Assembly: GCF_001975825.1 (NCBI RefSeq)
Contig: NZ_MTKN01000010.1
Coordinates: 33,819 to 97,818, forward strand
Length of the DNA stretch: 64,000 nt
Direction: 5' to 3'
DNA from: [Flexibacter] sp. ATCC 35208
Lineage (GTDB): Bacteria; Bacteroidota; Bacteroidia; Chitinophagales; Chitinophagaceae
This document shows positions 8,723 to 17,943 of the stretch, in pieces. Each line of letters starts with the position of its first letter. Position 1 is the stretch's first letter. The translations under genes were made by a program, and so were the position numbers. A model generated the notes under the pieces. That model searched no databases. It was given only the letters and a program-made list of their open reading frames with translations, and had not been told where the DNA came from.

Positions 8723-9544
8723 TTATCCTTTTCTACGGTAAATTTTATGAGCCGCATGTATTGTTTCAAATTTTTCATGGATGCTGGCAAACCTCATCGT
8801 TTCTTTGATCCCCATGGCCAGGTAGCCGCGTGGAGAGAGGCTATCATAGAATAATTGCAATACGTGGTTCTGCAGTTCCCTGTTGAAATATATAAATACA
8901 TTCCGGCAACAAATGAGCTGGAACTCATTAAATACTGTATCTGTGACCAGGTTGTGCTGAAAAAAGGTAATGTGTTTACGAAGTTCCTTTTTGATCAGAA
9001 CATTGTCATACCTGGCTGTATAATAATTTGAAAAATCGCCTAACCCTCCTGATTGAATGTAATTATACACATAGTCTTTCATATTATCCAGTGGCAGGAT
9101 GCCCATGTTCGCCTTTTCAAGGTTCATCGGGTTGAGGTCAGTTGCATATATTTTAGTTCTACCAAGGAGCCCGGCCTCATGTAGCAGGATTGCCATAGAA
9201 AATACCTCCTCTCCGGTAGAACAACCGGCATGCCATATTTTAATATTCGGATACGCCGCCAGCTTGGGAAGTACCTGTGTCCGCAATGTTTGGTAAAACA
9301 GGGGATCGCGGAACATTTCCGTCACGTTTACAGTGATAAACTGAACCAGCCGGTTAAAAAAGTTTGCATCATTGACCAGCTTATACTTCAGTTCAAATAC
9401 AGTAGCTATCCCGGTATAGCTCATAAAACGAACAATACGGCGCTTGAGTGATGCCAGCGCATAACCGGTGAAATCATATCCGTATTGCAGCTTTATAATA
9501 TTAACAATATCGACGAAATCTGCATTAGATATGTCTTCCTTCAT
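8723..9544 (-). CDS. cheR: CheR-type protein-glutamate methyltransferase
   Basis: 273 residues. The N-terminal helical CheR domain (IIKLQYGYDFTGYALASLKRR) is followed by a SAM-binding Rossmann fold with WHAGCSTGEEVFS as motif I and FQLICCRNVFIYF as the catalytic-region motif. The enzyme transfers methyl groups from SAM to glutamates and opposes CheB. The gene lies directly between cheB and the 1133-residue hybrid kinase. In Bacteroidota such CheR/CheB/kinase clusters usually work in signalling separate from flagellar taxis. The target here is unknown. Confidence 0.93.
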   Translation of the reverse strand: MKEDISNADFVDIVNIIKLQYGYDFTGYALASLKRRIVRFMSYTGIATVFELKYKLVNDANFFNRLVQFITVNVTEMFRDPLFYQTLRTQVLPKLAAYPNIKIWHAGCSTGEEVFSMAILLHEAGLLGRTKIYATDLNPMNLEKANMGILPLDNMKDYVYNYIQSGGLGDFSNYYTARYDNVLIKKELRKHITFFQHNLVTDTVFNEFQLICCRNVFIYFNRELQNHVLQLFYDSLSPRGYLAMGIKETMRFASIHEKFETIHAAHKIYRRKG

Positions 9545-9559
9545 AGAAACGTTACAAGG

Positions 9560-12500
9560 TTATACCATCCAAACATGCATTAATGATAAAAGTTTACTGC
9601 TGTCGATGGGCTTTGCTATATAATCTGATGCTCCAGCGGCAATACATTTTTCTCTGTCCCCCGCCATAGCTTTTGCAGTTAGTGCAATTACCGGCAGATT
9701 TTGATAACGAGGATTAGCTCTGATGTGGCGCATGGCTTCGTAGCCATCCATTTCCGGCATCATGATATCCATTAGTACTAACCGAATATCAGGATTTTCT
9801 TCCAATCTTTCAAGTGCTTCTTTTCCATCGGCAGCTGTCACGACATCCATACCATGTCCAGCCAACAATGCACTCAGGGAAAATACATTTCGCATGTCAT
9901 CATCAGCCAGTAGCACTTTCAGTCCATCCAGGTTCCTTTCTGTTTTAGGAGCTCTGTCTGAAGGCTTTTGAGAATCAGACGCAGTCAGTTTGTACAGGAA
10001 GAGTTCAAGTTCGTCCATCAACCGGTCTCCGGAGAAGGTGGAGTTTCGGACGATGGCAGCAGCGTTCTTCTTCAGCGCCAGCTCATCGGCTTCTGAAATG
10101 TCGTGATCGAGATAGACGATCACCGGCACGTCTCTGGCAGTGCTGATCTGCTTGAGTTGGTTCAGCCTTGCTATGCTTTCTGAAATATCTGTACCGGCAT
10201 CGAGTACGATCCCGTCATATTGATGGGATTGTAGTTCCAGGGCAGCTTCCCCCAGTGTTTTCACCAGGTGGTACTGGGTTTGTAACTGCCTTTCGTCACT
10301 CAGTGATTGCAGGAAAGGGTGATGGAGTAATACCCCGTCTGAGATTACGAGCACCTTTTTCAGTCTGGCTTCCAGCTGGGAGCTGATACCATTGAAGACA
10401 CTCTCCAGGTCGGTCACCTGCAGTGGCTTCTGCGTATATCCCTCTACTTTATCACGTACCTGCAGAGAGATCTCTCCGGCAGATACTACGTGTACGAGTA
10501 TATGTTTCAGCTCTTCATTGTTCTTCAGGATCTTGAGGATACTGCTGCCATCTATCAATGGCAGGTTCATATCTAATATAATAGCCGCTGGCAGGAACTT
10601 GCGGGCGAAGAACAGGCCATCATTACCATTCAGGGCAACGATGGTTTTGAATCCTTTCTGCCGCGCGAAGTCACGGAGGATGGAGGCAAAGTTGGCATCG
10701 TCTTCGACGATGAGAATGAGTTTATCCTGTTTGCCCAATGCATTACGATCGTCATCTACCAATTGTTCTTCAGGTGGGGCTATTTCTCTTACCATTACAG
10801 GCGCTTCCTTTACAATAGCAGGAGCAGGTGATGCATTCGAAACCGCATTGGTGCCGGTCTGCATCACAATCGTAAAGGTGCTGCCATGACCTTCAGTGCT
10901 GAATAACCTGATTTCTCCACCCAGGCGTTTCATCAGTTCCTTGCTTATGCTCAGTCCCAGGCCGGTACCACCGTATTTACGGCTGGTAGAGCCATCAGCC
11001 TGGCGGAAGGCTTCGAATATCAATTGTTGTTTATCAGCAGGAATACCGGTTCCGGTATCTGATACAGCGATGTGCAGGCCATCGGGGTGCAGGGTCCAGG
11101 CCAGTTCGATGGTGCCGTCTTTCGGCGTAAATTTAAAGGCATTGGAAAGCAGGTTTTTAATGACCTGTTCCAGGCGCTGGCCATCCGTTTGTATCATGGC
11201 TGGTACAGCAGGATCTATGTTGGTAATGAAGTTGATATGCTTTTCATCTGCAACGACATGAAAGAGTTGTTCCAGGTCGCTGGTAATACTCCTGACAGCT
11301 ACGGGTTCGATATTCATCTCTACCTTTCCTGCTTCAATTTTGGAGAGATCCAGGATATCGTTGATGAGTTTGAGCAGGTCGGAGCCGGATTTGTGAATGA
11401 TACTGGCGTATTCCATCTGCTTTGGACTCAGGTTTTGTTCCTTATTTTCTTCCAGCAGGCGGGCCAGGATCAGCACACTATTCAGAGGAGTACGCAGTTC
11501 GTGCGACATATTTGCCAGGAATTCAGATTTATAGGTACTGCTTTGCTCCAGTTCTTCTGCTTTTTTAGACAATTCCTGTCTTGCCATTTCAAGGGCTTTG
11601 TTCTGCACGCTAATTTCATCGTTTACCTGGCGCAGTTCTTCTTCCTGAACTCTTAGTTCCTCTTCAGAAGCCTGCAGGATTTCGGACTGGCGGGTCAGTT
11701 CTTCGTTGGATTGACGTAATTCTTCCTGCTGGGTTTCGAGTATTTCTTTCTGGTCCTGTACCCTGGTGAGTAGTTCCAGTACTTTCTTGCGGGAGGCAGC
11801 CGCGTTGACAGCTACGGCTGTGGCGTGAGCGGTATTGCGCAGCAATTCCATGGCCCTTTCAGAAAGCGGGGTAAATGAAACGAGTTCTATCAACCCTACC
11901 AGGTCGTTATCATGCCACAGGGGCAGGCATATAACAATACCGGGGGTATTGTTGCCTGTGGCAGATTCAAGTCGCCAATAGCTGGCCGGAATATCTTTGA
12001 CAACTGTCAGTTCTTTGTGGGTGGCAGCTTCACCGGTGATGCCTTCATTCAATGCATAGAATTTTTTAACAGTGGCAGGCAGTCCTTTGCCGGCACAAAG
12101 TTTCAGCAGTTTATTATCCACATCATAACAATAGAAAGCGCCACCGGGAAGGTCAAGATAATTGACCAGGGCTTGTAGATTTTTATAGGCGAGGGTGTCA
12201 ATAACGGCATCCCCCTGCAAGCTTTCATTGATCAGGCTCATACCGGTGAGCAGCCAGTTGTTGGCATTTGCATTTTGATTGAGTGTTTCCGTTTCCTCTA
12301 ATTTTACCTGCAATTCTTTTTGGGCTTTGAAGCGGATGTTAAACTCCCGGAAGGAGATGGTCATGAGTATGATAGCTACAAGCAGGATAAAGGCTGTATT
12401 AAGAATGAGGGCTGTAAAGGCAACCTCAACGTTTTCTATATTTGCCCCGTTTCTGTTGGCAAGCAGCAGTCGTTCTTCGACAATCATATCCTGGAAATCA

Positions 12501-12961
12501 TTATGAATTTTTTCCAGCATTGCCCGCTCTTCTTTTGTGATTTCCATGGCATGGGAAAACACAAAACTGGTATCGTGCCTCACTCCCAGCCCTTCCCAAT
12601 AATTTAGGATTCCTATCAATTCTTTTTCTATGGCAATCGTTCTTTTGAGCTGGCTGGCATTGTCCATCACCCTTTTACGGAGGTCGTAAAAGGCTGGCAA
12701 TATTTTTGGACGTATATCGAAGTAAGGGTCAAGGTATTTGAACTCATGAGTGTTCCTGTAGGCGGTTCCTGCAGATTCGATTTCGTAAATATATTTGTTG
12801 ATACGTTGTGCAGTCGTAATGACTTCATAGGATTGTTCGACCCATTCGGCCTGTGAGCGTTGTTTCTTGAAAGTAATGTAGGTAAAGACACCCCCTCCTA
12901 TTACCAATAATATGGCGAAAGAGAAGCCTAGATACAGACGTGTTCTTAAGGAGTTCTTCAT
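9560..12961 (-). CDS. Large hybrid histidine kinase: CHASE3-GAF-HisKA-HATPase and three receivers
   Basis: 1133 residues from the ATG at 12961. TM1 is at about 10-30, a CHASE3-like periplasmic helical sensor at about 35-175 and TM2 at about 178-205. A GAF domain (about 245-395) and a long Glu/Gln-rich coiled coil (about 395-475) follow. The kinase core has FLANMSHELRTPLNS with the phospho-His, NLLSNAFKFTP, DTGTGIP and GTGLGLSI. Three receivers follow: the first (ILIVEDDA, ILDMNLP) and third (VLLADDD, LMDIMMPEMDG, KPID) look intact. The middle one (VLVISDG, VLDAGTD) lacks the usual acidic pair and Lys and is probably inactive. It heads the cheR-cheB-kinase operon and is its likely sensor. Confidence 0.93.
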   Translation of the reverse strand: MKNSLRTRLYLGFSFAILLVIGGGVFTYITFKKQRSQAEWVEQSYEVITTAQRINKYIYEIESAGTAYRNTHEFKYLDPYFDIRPKILPAFYDLRKRVMDNASQLKRTIAIEKELIGILNYWEGLGVRHDTSFVFSHAMEITKEERAMLEKIHNDFQDMIVEERLLLANRNGANIENVEVAFTALILNTAFILLVAIILMTISFREFNIRFKAQKELQVKLEETETLNQNANANNWLLTGMSLINESLQGDAVIDTLAYKNLQALVNYLDLPGGAFYCYDVDNKLLKLCAGKGLPATVKKFYALNEGITGEAATHKELTVVKDIPASYWRLESATGNNTPGIVICLPLWHDNDLVGLIELVSFTPLSERAMELLRNTAHATAVAVNAAASRKKVLELLTRVQDQKEILETQQEELRQSNEELTRQSEILQASEEELRVQEEELRQVNDEISVQNKALEMARQELSKKAEELEQSSTYKSEFLANMSHELRTPLNSVLILARLLEENKEQNLSPKQMEYASIIHKSGSDLLKLINDILDLSKIEAGKVEMNIEPVAVRSITSDLEQLFHVVADEKHINFITNIDPAVPAMIQTDGQRLEQVIKNLLSNAFKFTPKDGTIELAWTLHPDGLHIAVSDTGTGIPADKQQLIFEAFRQADGSTSRKYGGTGLGLSISKELMKRLGGEIRLFSTEGHGSTFTIVMQTGTNAVSNASPAPAIVKEAPVMVREIAPPEEQLVDDDRNALGKQDKLILIVEDDANFASILRDFARQKGFKTIVALNGNDGLFFARKFLPAAIILDMNLPLIDGSSILKILKNNEELKHILVHVVSAGEISLQVRDKVEGYTQKPLQVTDLESVFNGISSQLEARLKKVLVISDGVLLHHPFLQSLSDERQLQTQYHLVKTLGEAALELQSHQYDGIVLDAGTDISESIARLNQLKQISTARDVPVIVYLDHDISEADELALKKNAAAIVRNSTFSGDRLMDELELFLYKLTASDSQKPSDRAPKTERNLDGLKVLLADDDMRNVFSLSALLAGHGMDVVTAADGKEALERLEENPDIRLVLMDIMMPEMDGYEAMRHIRANPRYQNLPVIALTAKAMAGDREKCIAAGASDYIAKPIDSSKLLSLMHVWMV

Positions 12962-13411
12962 AGTTAACAAATATAATACAGATTCGATATAGTAAGGGCA
13001 CTATAAGGGCATCAAAAGGTCACTTCAATATCCTTTGGATAATGAGATGCCCTATTGGAGACCTTATAATAATGAGTTTGTGATACGGCTTACGTATATA
13101 AATCTCAATTATATGGCTATAATTCCTTTGTTGGTAGTAATTTGCAGCTATATTCGAGTGCATAAAATCGTAAACAGAACATTTACCGCCCCGAATAATT
13201 TTAAATAATTTATAATGTTAAAAAATTAACGAATCGTTTGCAAAAAGGTGAAAACCTTTAGGGGTGATTTCGAGTATATATGGGTAAGCCATTAGTAGAC
13301 CATGCAAAATCGCCTGCACTTCAACAAAAACGTGAACAATTTTTTATCATACACTAAAAACATACGGTTGTACATCCCGTACCGCCATTCATCAAAAATA
13401 AAAGCCAATAT
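12962..13411. other. Divergent intergenic region
   Basis: About 450 bp between the divergent hybrid kinase and response-regulator genes. It is AT-rich and without a convincing ORF, and must hold the promoters of both operons. No clean TTTG-N19-TAnnTTTG pair was found. No RNA or large repeat was recognised. Confidence 0.5.
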
Positions 13412-13795
13412 ATGAGTAGTAAAATTCTGCTTATTGAAGATGATGAAGTGATGCCGAAGATTGTAGAAAGGATCCTGCACAAAGAAGAATACAAGATTGA
13501 ACATGTGACGAATGGCAAGGAAGCCTTCCAGAAGCTGGAGGATACCAACTACGACTTTGATCTTATCATTACTGATATTATGATGCCATATGCCAATGGT
13601 TTCGAAATACTCAGTAAAGTAAAAAACCGTAAAGAGGGTAAACCAATTCCCGTGATTATTGTTTCTAATGCAGGGAACGAAGATATCATCCTCGAAGGCT
13701 TCAAACTGGGAGCTGACGATTTTATGAAAAAGCCGGTGATACCCGGAGAGTTATTGATCAGGGTAAAAAGGCTTCTGATGCAATATAGCCGGTAA
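13412..13795 (+). CDS. Single-domain response regulator
   Basis: 127 residues, one receiver domain only. The acidic pair is in LLIEDDEV, the phosphoacceptor Asp in LIITDIMMPYANGFE, and the Lys in DDFMKKPVIPG. There is no output domain, so it should act through protein contact. It is the first gene of a five-gene run (HEAT membrane protein, two GT2 synthases, TPR/barrel protein). A role as the phospho-switch for polysaccharide synthesis or export is inferred from this position. Confidence 0.92.
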   Translation: MSSKILLIEDDEVMPKIVERILHKEEYKIEHVTNGKEAFQKLEDTNYDFDLIITDIMMPYANGFEILSKVKNRKEGKPIPVIIVSNAGNEDIILEGFKLGADDFMKKPVIPGELLIRVKRLLMQYSR

Positions 13796-13842
13796 TTACC
13801 GTTGGATATTCTATGTGACTGATGACCAATTGACCAATCCTT

Positions 13843-14970
13843 ATGGAATTTAGCTTTTACGAATTCAGGTATGCTCCCCTGAGTATACAGATTGCATCCA
13901 CTTTTATTGTTGTTGCCATTGTGTGTACGTTCTTTGCGTACCTCTCTATACTGGTCGGCAGGTACAAAGCCTACCGCCAGTCAGAAAGGTTGAAGAACCT
14001 GCACCCGATCATCGATGACCAGCTCATGGAGCACATCCTCCTGAATGAAGAGCTGGCCAGCGACGTGCCTGCCGACCATGTACAACTTCCTCTTGAAAGC
14101 TTTCAACAACCCATATTTGAAAAGAAATGGGCCCGTCAGGCGCTCATTGACCGTCTCATCCATTATAGAAATAATGTAAGAGGGGCGATGGGGGAACAAT
14201 TGCGTAACCTGTACATTCAGCTGGATCTGGACAAGGATTCCCTGAAGAAAATGAAATCCCCTAAATGGGAAAGAAAGGTGCAGGCGCTGGCAGAGCTGAG
14301 CAACATGAACATGTCTATTGCTGACGTAAGCATCCTTCCGCTTACGAACAGTAATAACCGTGAGCTTCGTGCCGCTGCGCGTCATGCTTATATCAAGCTG
14401 AGTAAAAACGAGCCGTTCAAGTTCTTTGATGTGGTGACAGAGCCCCTGCTGCTCTGGGACCAGGTAGAGCTCTTTAAGATCATCTCTACAACTGAGCACA
14501 TTACTATTCCCAATTTTGCACAATGGATCACTTATTCTTCCAATAAATCGATTGTATCTTTCTGTCTGAAGCTGGTGGTGCATTATAATCAGTTAAGTGC
14601 CGTGCCTGCTGTAATCAGACTGCTGGATACCAAAGATCATTATGTTCGCGCCGATGCTATTAACTGTCTGGGTAAGATGAAGATTGAAGATGTGGAAGAG
14701 AAACTTGTACATATGTATAACAGCCAGCCTCTCAATTGCCGGCTGGAAATACTGAAGGCACTCGGTAGGATCAGTAGTGGAAAGTATGTAGATTTTCTGC
14801 GTCAGGAATTCCTGCACGCCACCGATTTCGAAGTTCGTAAACATGCTGCCAAATCTCTCATCAACAATAAATGGGCGGCCAAAGGACTGATACAGGAGCT
14901 GATTGATACTGCTACGTCAGAAAACAAGCTGATCCTGAAACATAGCATGAACCCGTTAATAAAATTCTAG
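13843..14970 (+). CDS. Membrane-anchored HEAT-repeat protein of the GT2 operon
   Basis: 375 residues. One N-terminal transmembrane helix (about 18-38, IASTFIVVAIVCTFFAYLSI) is followed by a cytoplasmic or periplasmic solenoid of HEAT-like helical repeats, seen for example in RELRAAARHAYIKLSKNEP, HYVRADAINCLGKMKIEDV and EVRKHAAKSLINNK. No enzyme motif is present. It lies between the response regulator and the first GT2, 6 bp before the latter. It may be a scaffold joining the receiver to the synthase. This is inference. Confidence 0.85.
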   Translation: MEFSFYEFRYAPLSIQIASTFIVVAIVCTFFAYLSILVGRYKAYRQSERLKNLHPIIDDQLMEHILLNEELASDVPADHVQLPLESFQQPIFEKKWARQALIDRLIHYRNNVRGAMGEQLRNLYIQLDLDKDSLKKMKSPKWERKVQALAELSNMNMSIADVSILPLTNSNNRELRAAARHAYIKLSKNEPFKFFDVVTEPLLLWDQVELFKIISTTEHITIPNFAQWITYSSNKSIVSFCLKLVVHYNQLSAVPAVIRLLDTKDHYVRADAINCLGKMKIEDVEEKLVHMYNSQPLNCRLEILKALGRISSGKYVDFLRQEFLHATDFEVRKHAAKSLINNKWAAKGLIQELIDTATSENKLILKHSMNPLIKF

Positions 14971-14976
14971 TTGTGA

Positions 14977-16437
14977 ATGGATAATATCTGGGAAACTCTC
15001 GGACGAATATATGAGAATAGCGTTTTCATTTATGGTTCAATACTGCTGGTAACATACGCCTTGCTGGCTATCTTCTCAATGATATCCGTACGTGCATATG
15101 CCAAGAGGGACAATGCGGATCAGCTGAATACATTGCTCAGCTCTCCATTAGCCCCTGGCATTACCGTGCTGGCACCTGCCTTCAATGAAGGTCTTACCAT
15201 TATATTTAATGTACGCTCACTGCTCACGATGAACTACCCCCGATATGAGATTATCATTGTCAATGATGGTAGTACGGATGACAGTCTGCAACAAATGATC
15301 GATGAGTTTGAGCTGGTGGAAGTTGACTTCGCCTACAATGCAAAGATCCAGACCAAGCCGGTACGCAAGATCTTTAAATCGTCGAATCCTGCCTACGCCA
15401 AACTGATGGTGATAGACAAAGTGAATGGTAAAAGTAAGGCCGATGCTGTGAATGCAGGTATCAATGCCGCTAGTTATCCTCACTTTGTATGTACAGACGT
15501 GGATTGTATTCTGGATAAAAACACCCTGCTGGAACTGATCAAACCGGTGATGCAGGAAGAGAAAAAACGGGTAATCGCAACAGGTGCTACCCTCCGTATT
15601 GCGAACTCCTGTGAGTTCGACCAGGGTGTGATGACCCGTATGCGGCCTCCGCGACAGCTCCTCCCCCGCTTCCAGGAAGTGGAATATATTCGTGCATTCG
15701 TGTTAGGTAAAATGGGGTGGACCCTGCTCAACTGCGTTCCGAATGTATCAGGTGGTCTCGGCCTTTTTGATAAGGAAATCGCGATACGCAGCGGGGGCTA
15801 TGACCATAGTTCCTTTGGGGAAGACATGGAGCTGATGACACGTATGTGCCGCTATGCACATGACAACAAGATTGACTACGCTATCCGCTATATACCAAAG
15901 ACTCTCTGCTGGACAGAAGCACCTGTGACCGTTAAGATCTTTAACCGCCAGCGTACCCGCTGGGCCAGAGGTCTTGCACAGCTGATGTATGCCCACTTCG
16001 GGATGTTCTTTAATCCAAAGTATGGCAGAATGGGGATGATCATTTTCCCGTACAACTTCTTCTTTGAGCTGCTGGCGCCAATCATTGAGTTCACTGGTAT
16101 CATCTACTATATTGTAATGACCATCTTCGGCCTCATCAACTGGCCTACGGCACTGATATTACTATTATTTGTATATACGTATTCGGTAATGATCACAACC
16201 ATCGCTATCCTATGGGATCAGCTATCGTTTAAATATTACCGGACGTGGAAGGAAGTCGCTTTTCTGTGTACCACACCATTCATGGAATTCTTCCTCTATC
16301 ATCCGCTGATCGTGATTTTTGCCCTTCGTGGATATTGGTATTTCCTGACAGGGAAGAAAAGTACCTGGGGCAACATGCAGCGACGCGGGTTTCAGCAAAC
16401 ACCTAAACCAGCTGCTACAGCAGCTACAGCTAAATAA
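14977..16437 (+). CDS. Processive GT2 glycosyltransferase (first paralogue)
   Basis: 486 residues. An N-terminal TM helix (about 15-37) is followed by the GT-A domain: IIVNDGSTDDS, the DxD-like motif TDVDC, the acceptor/base region GEDMELMTRM, and QRTRW, the QxxRW motif of processive synthases. Several C-terminal TM helices follow (about 345-450). This pattern matches BcsA, PgaC and hyaluronan-synthase-like enzymes, which polymerise a sugar and push the chain through the membrane. The polymer is unknown. About half the residues are shared with the next gene, so the pair arose by duplication. It lacks the CPxC insertion of the second copy. Confidence 0.92.
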   Translation: MDNIWETLGRIYENSVFIYGSILLVTYALLAIFSMISVRAYAKRDNADQLNTLLSSPLAPGITVLAPAFNEGLTIIFNVRSLLTMNYPRYEIIIVNDGSTDDSLQQMIDEFELVEVDFAYNAKIQTKPVRKIFKSSNPAYAKLMVIDKVNGKSKADAVNAGINAASYPHFVCTDVDCILDKNTLLELIKPVMQEEKKRVIATGATLRIANSCEFDQGVMTRMRPPRQLLPRFQEVEYIRAFVLGKMGWTLLNCVPNVSGGLGLFDKEIAIRSGGYDHSSFGEDMELMTRMCRYAHDNKIDYAIRYIPKTLCWTEAPVTVKIFNRQRTRWARGLAQLMYAHFGMFFNPKYGRMGMIIFPYNFFFELLAPIIEFTGIIYYIVMTIFGLINWPTALILLLFVYTYSVMITTIAILWDQLSFKYYRTWKEVAFLCTTPFMEFFLYHPLIVIFALRGYWYFLTGKKSTWGNMQRRGFQQTPKPAATAATAK

Positions 16438-16445
16438 ATACGCCA

Positions 16446-17942
16446 GTGGAACTGATAAGAAATTTTTACGAAGGCTTTGTGTTCATTTATGGTTGTACAA
16501 TGCTGTTCATGTATGCGTTGCTGGCATTCCTTTCCCTGAGAGGCATCCGGAAATTCCAGCGTAAGAACAGCTATGTAGATTATACCAAGATGCTGCAGTC
16601 ACCGCTGGCACCCGGTATTTCTATTATAGCTCCGGCGTTCAATGAGGCGGTGACTATTATTCAGAACGTACGCTCGCTGCTTACGCTCAAATATCCCACC
16701 TTTGAGGTGATCATCGTGAACGATGGCAGTACGGATGATACGCTTCAGAAACTGATCAATGAGTTTGAGCTGGTGGAAATAGACTTTGCTTACAATGCGC
16801 GCATCAACTGTAAACCCGTAAAGCGCCTGTTTAAATCGACCAACACGGCTTATGACAAGCTTGTAGTGATCGACAAGATAAATGGTAAAAGTAAGGCAGA
16901 TGCTTCCAATGCGGGTATCAATGCCGCTGCTTACAACTACTTCCTCTGTACGGACGTGGACTGTATCATTGAGAAGGATACCCTGATGCGCATGATCAAG
17001 CCTTTCATGGATGAAGAGCACCATAAGATCAAAGAAATTGGTGAGCCTTGTCCTGAGTGTGGTTTTGTACATGTGAAAGAAGACAGTATCCGTGTAATTG
17101 CAACAGGGGCTACTCTCCGTATTGCCAACAGCTGTGAAATTGACGAAGGGGTGATCACCCGTGTACGTCCACCGGAAAAGTGGCTGCCACGTTTCCAGGA
17201 AATGGAGTACCTGCGTGCTTATGTACTTGGTAAAATGGGGTGGAGTGTGATCAACTGTGTGCCGAACGTATCTGGTGGCCTGGGTTTGTTTGACAAGGAA
17301 ATCGCGATCAAAGCCGGTGGTTACGACAGTAAATCATTTGCGGAAGATATGGATATCATTACACGTATGTGTACGTACATGATTGACAATAATCTGAAGT
17401 ACGCCATCCGTTACATTCCTACAACACAATGCTGGACGGAGGGTCCTCCAAACATGAAAGTATTCAGCCGTCAGCGTACCCGCTGGGGTCGCGGTCTGGC
17501 AGAGATCATCACGATACACAGAAAGGTCATCTTCAATCCCCGTTACAAACAGTTGGGGATGGTCGTATTACCGTACAACCTGTTCTTCGAATTCCTTGCT
17601 CCCATTATCGAATTTACAGGGATCATTTATTATATCTACCTCATTATTACCAACCAGATCAACTGGCAATATGCATTGATACTGCTGGCGTTCGTGTACT
17701 TCTATTCTGTGATGATCACGACACTCGCAATATTATGGGACCATAAGACCTATCAATACTACCGTACCTGGAGAGAGGTATTGGGGCTGGCACTCATGGC
17801 TTTTATTGAACCTTTCATATACCATCCGCTCATCGTATTCTTTGCCCTGCGAGGTTATTTCAACTTCCTTACGGGTAAGAAACACACATGGGGAAATATG
17901 CAGCGTCAGGGATTTGGTAAGAAAAAACCTGCAAACACGTAA
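16446..17942 (+). CDS. Processive GT2 glycosyltransferase (second paralogue, with a CPEC insertion)
   Basis: 498 residues, starting at a GTG (MELIRNFYEG) 8 bp after the first GT2. It has the same motifs as its neighbour: NDGSTDDT, TDVDC, AEDMDIITRM and QRTRW, then a C-terminal membrane block. Between the DVDC region and the conserved IATGATLRIANSC stretch it carries about 20 extra residues with C202-P-E-C205-G, a possible half zinc-ribbon or redox pair, which the first paralogue lacks. The two enzymes may form a heteromer or make two polymers. The TPR/barrel gene follows after 1 bp. Confidence 0.92.
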   Translation: MELIRNFYEGFVFIYGCTMLFMYALLAFLSLRGIRKFQRKNSYVDYTKMLQSPLAPGISIIAPAFNEAVTIIQNVRSLLTLKYPTFEVIIVNDGSTDDTLQKLINEFELVEIDFAYNARINCKPVKRLFKSTNTAYDKLVVIDKINGKSKADASNAGINAAAYNYFLCTDVDCIIEKDTLMRMIKPFMDEEHHKIKEIGEPCPECGFVHVKEDSIRVIATGATLRIANSCEIDEGVITRVRPPEKWLPRFQEMEYLRAYVLGKMGWSVINCVPNVSGGLGLFDKEIAIKAGGYDSKSFAEDMDIITRMCTYMIDNNLKYAIRYIPTTQCWTEGPPNMKVFSRQRTRWGRGLAEIITIHRKVIFNPRYKQLGMVVLPYNLFFEFLAPIIEFTGIIYYIYLIITNQINWQYALILLAFVYFYSVMITTLAILWDHKTYQYYRTWREVLGLALMAFIEPFIYHPLIVFFALRGYFNFLTGKKHTWGNMQRQGFGKKKPANT

Positions 17943-17943
17943 G

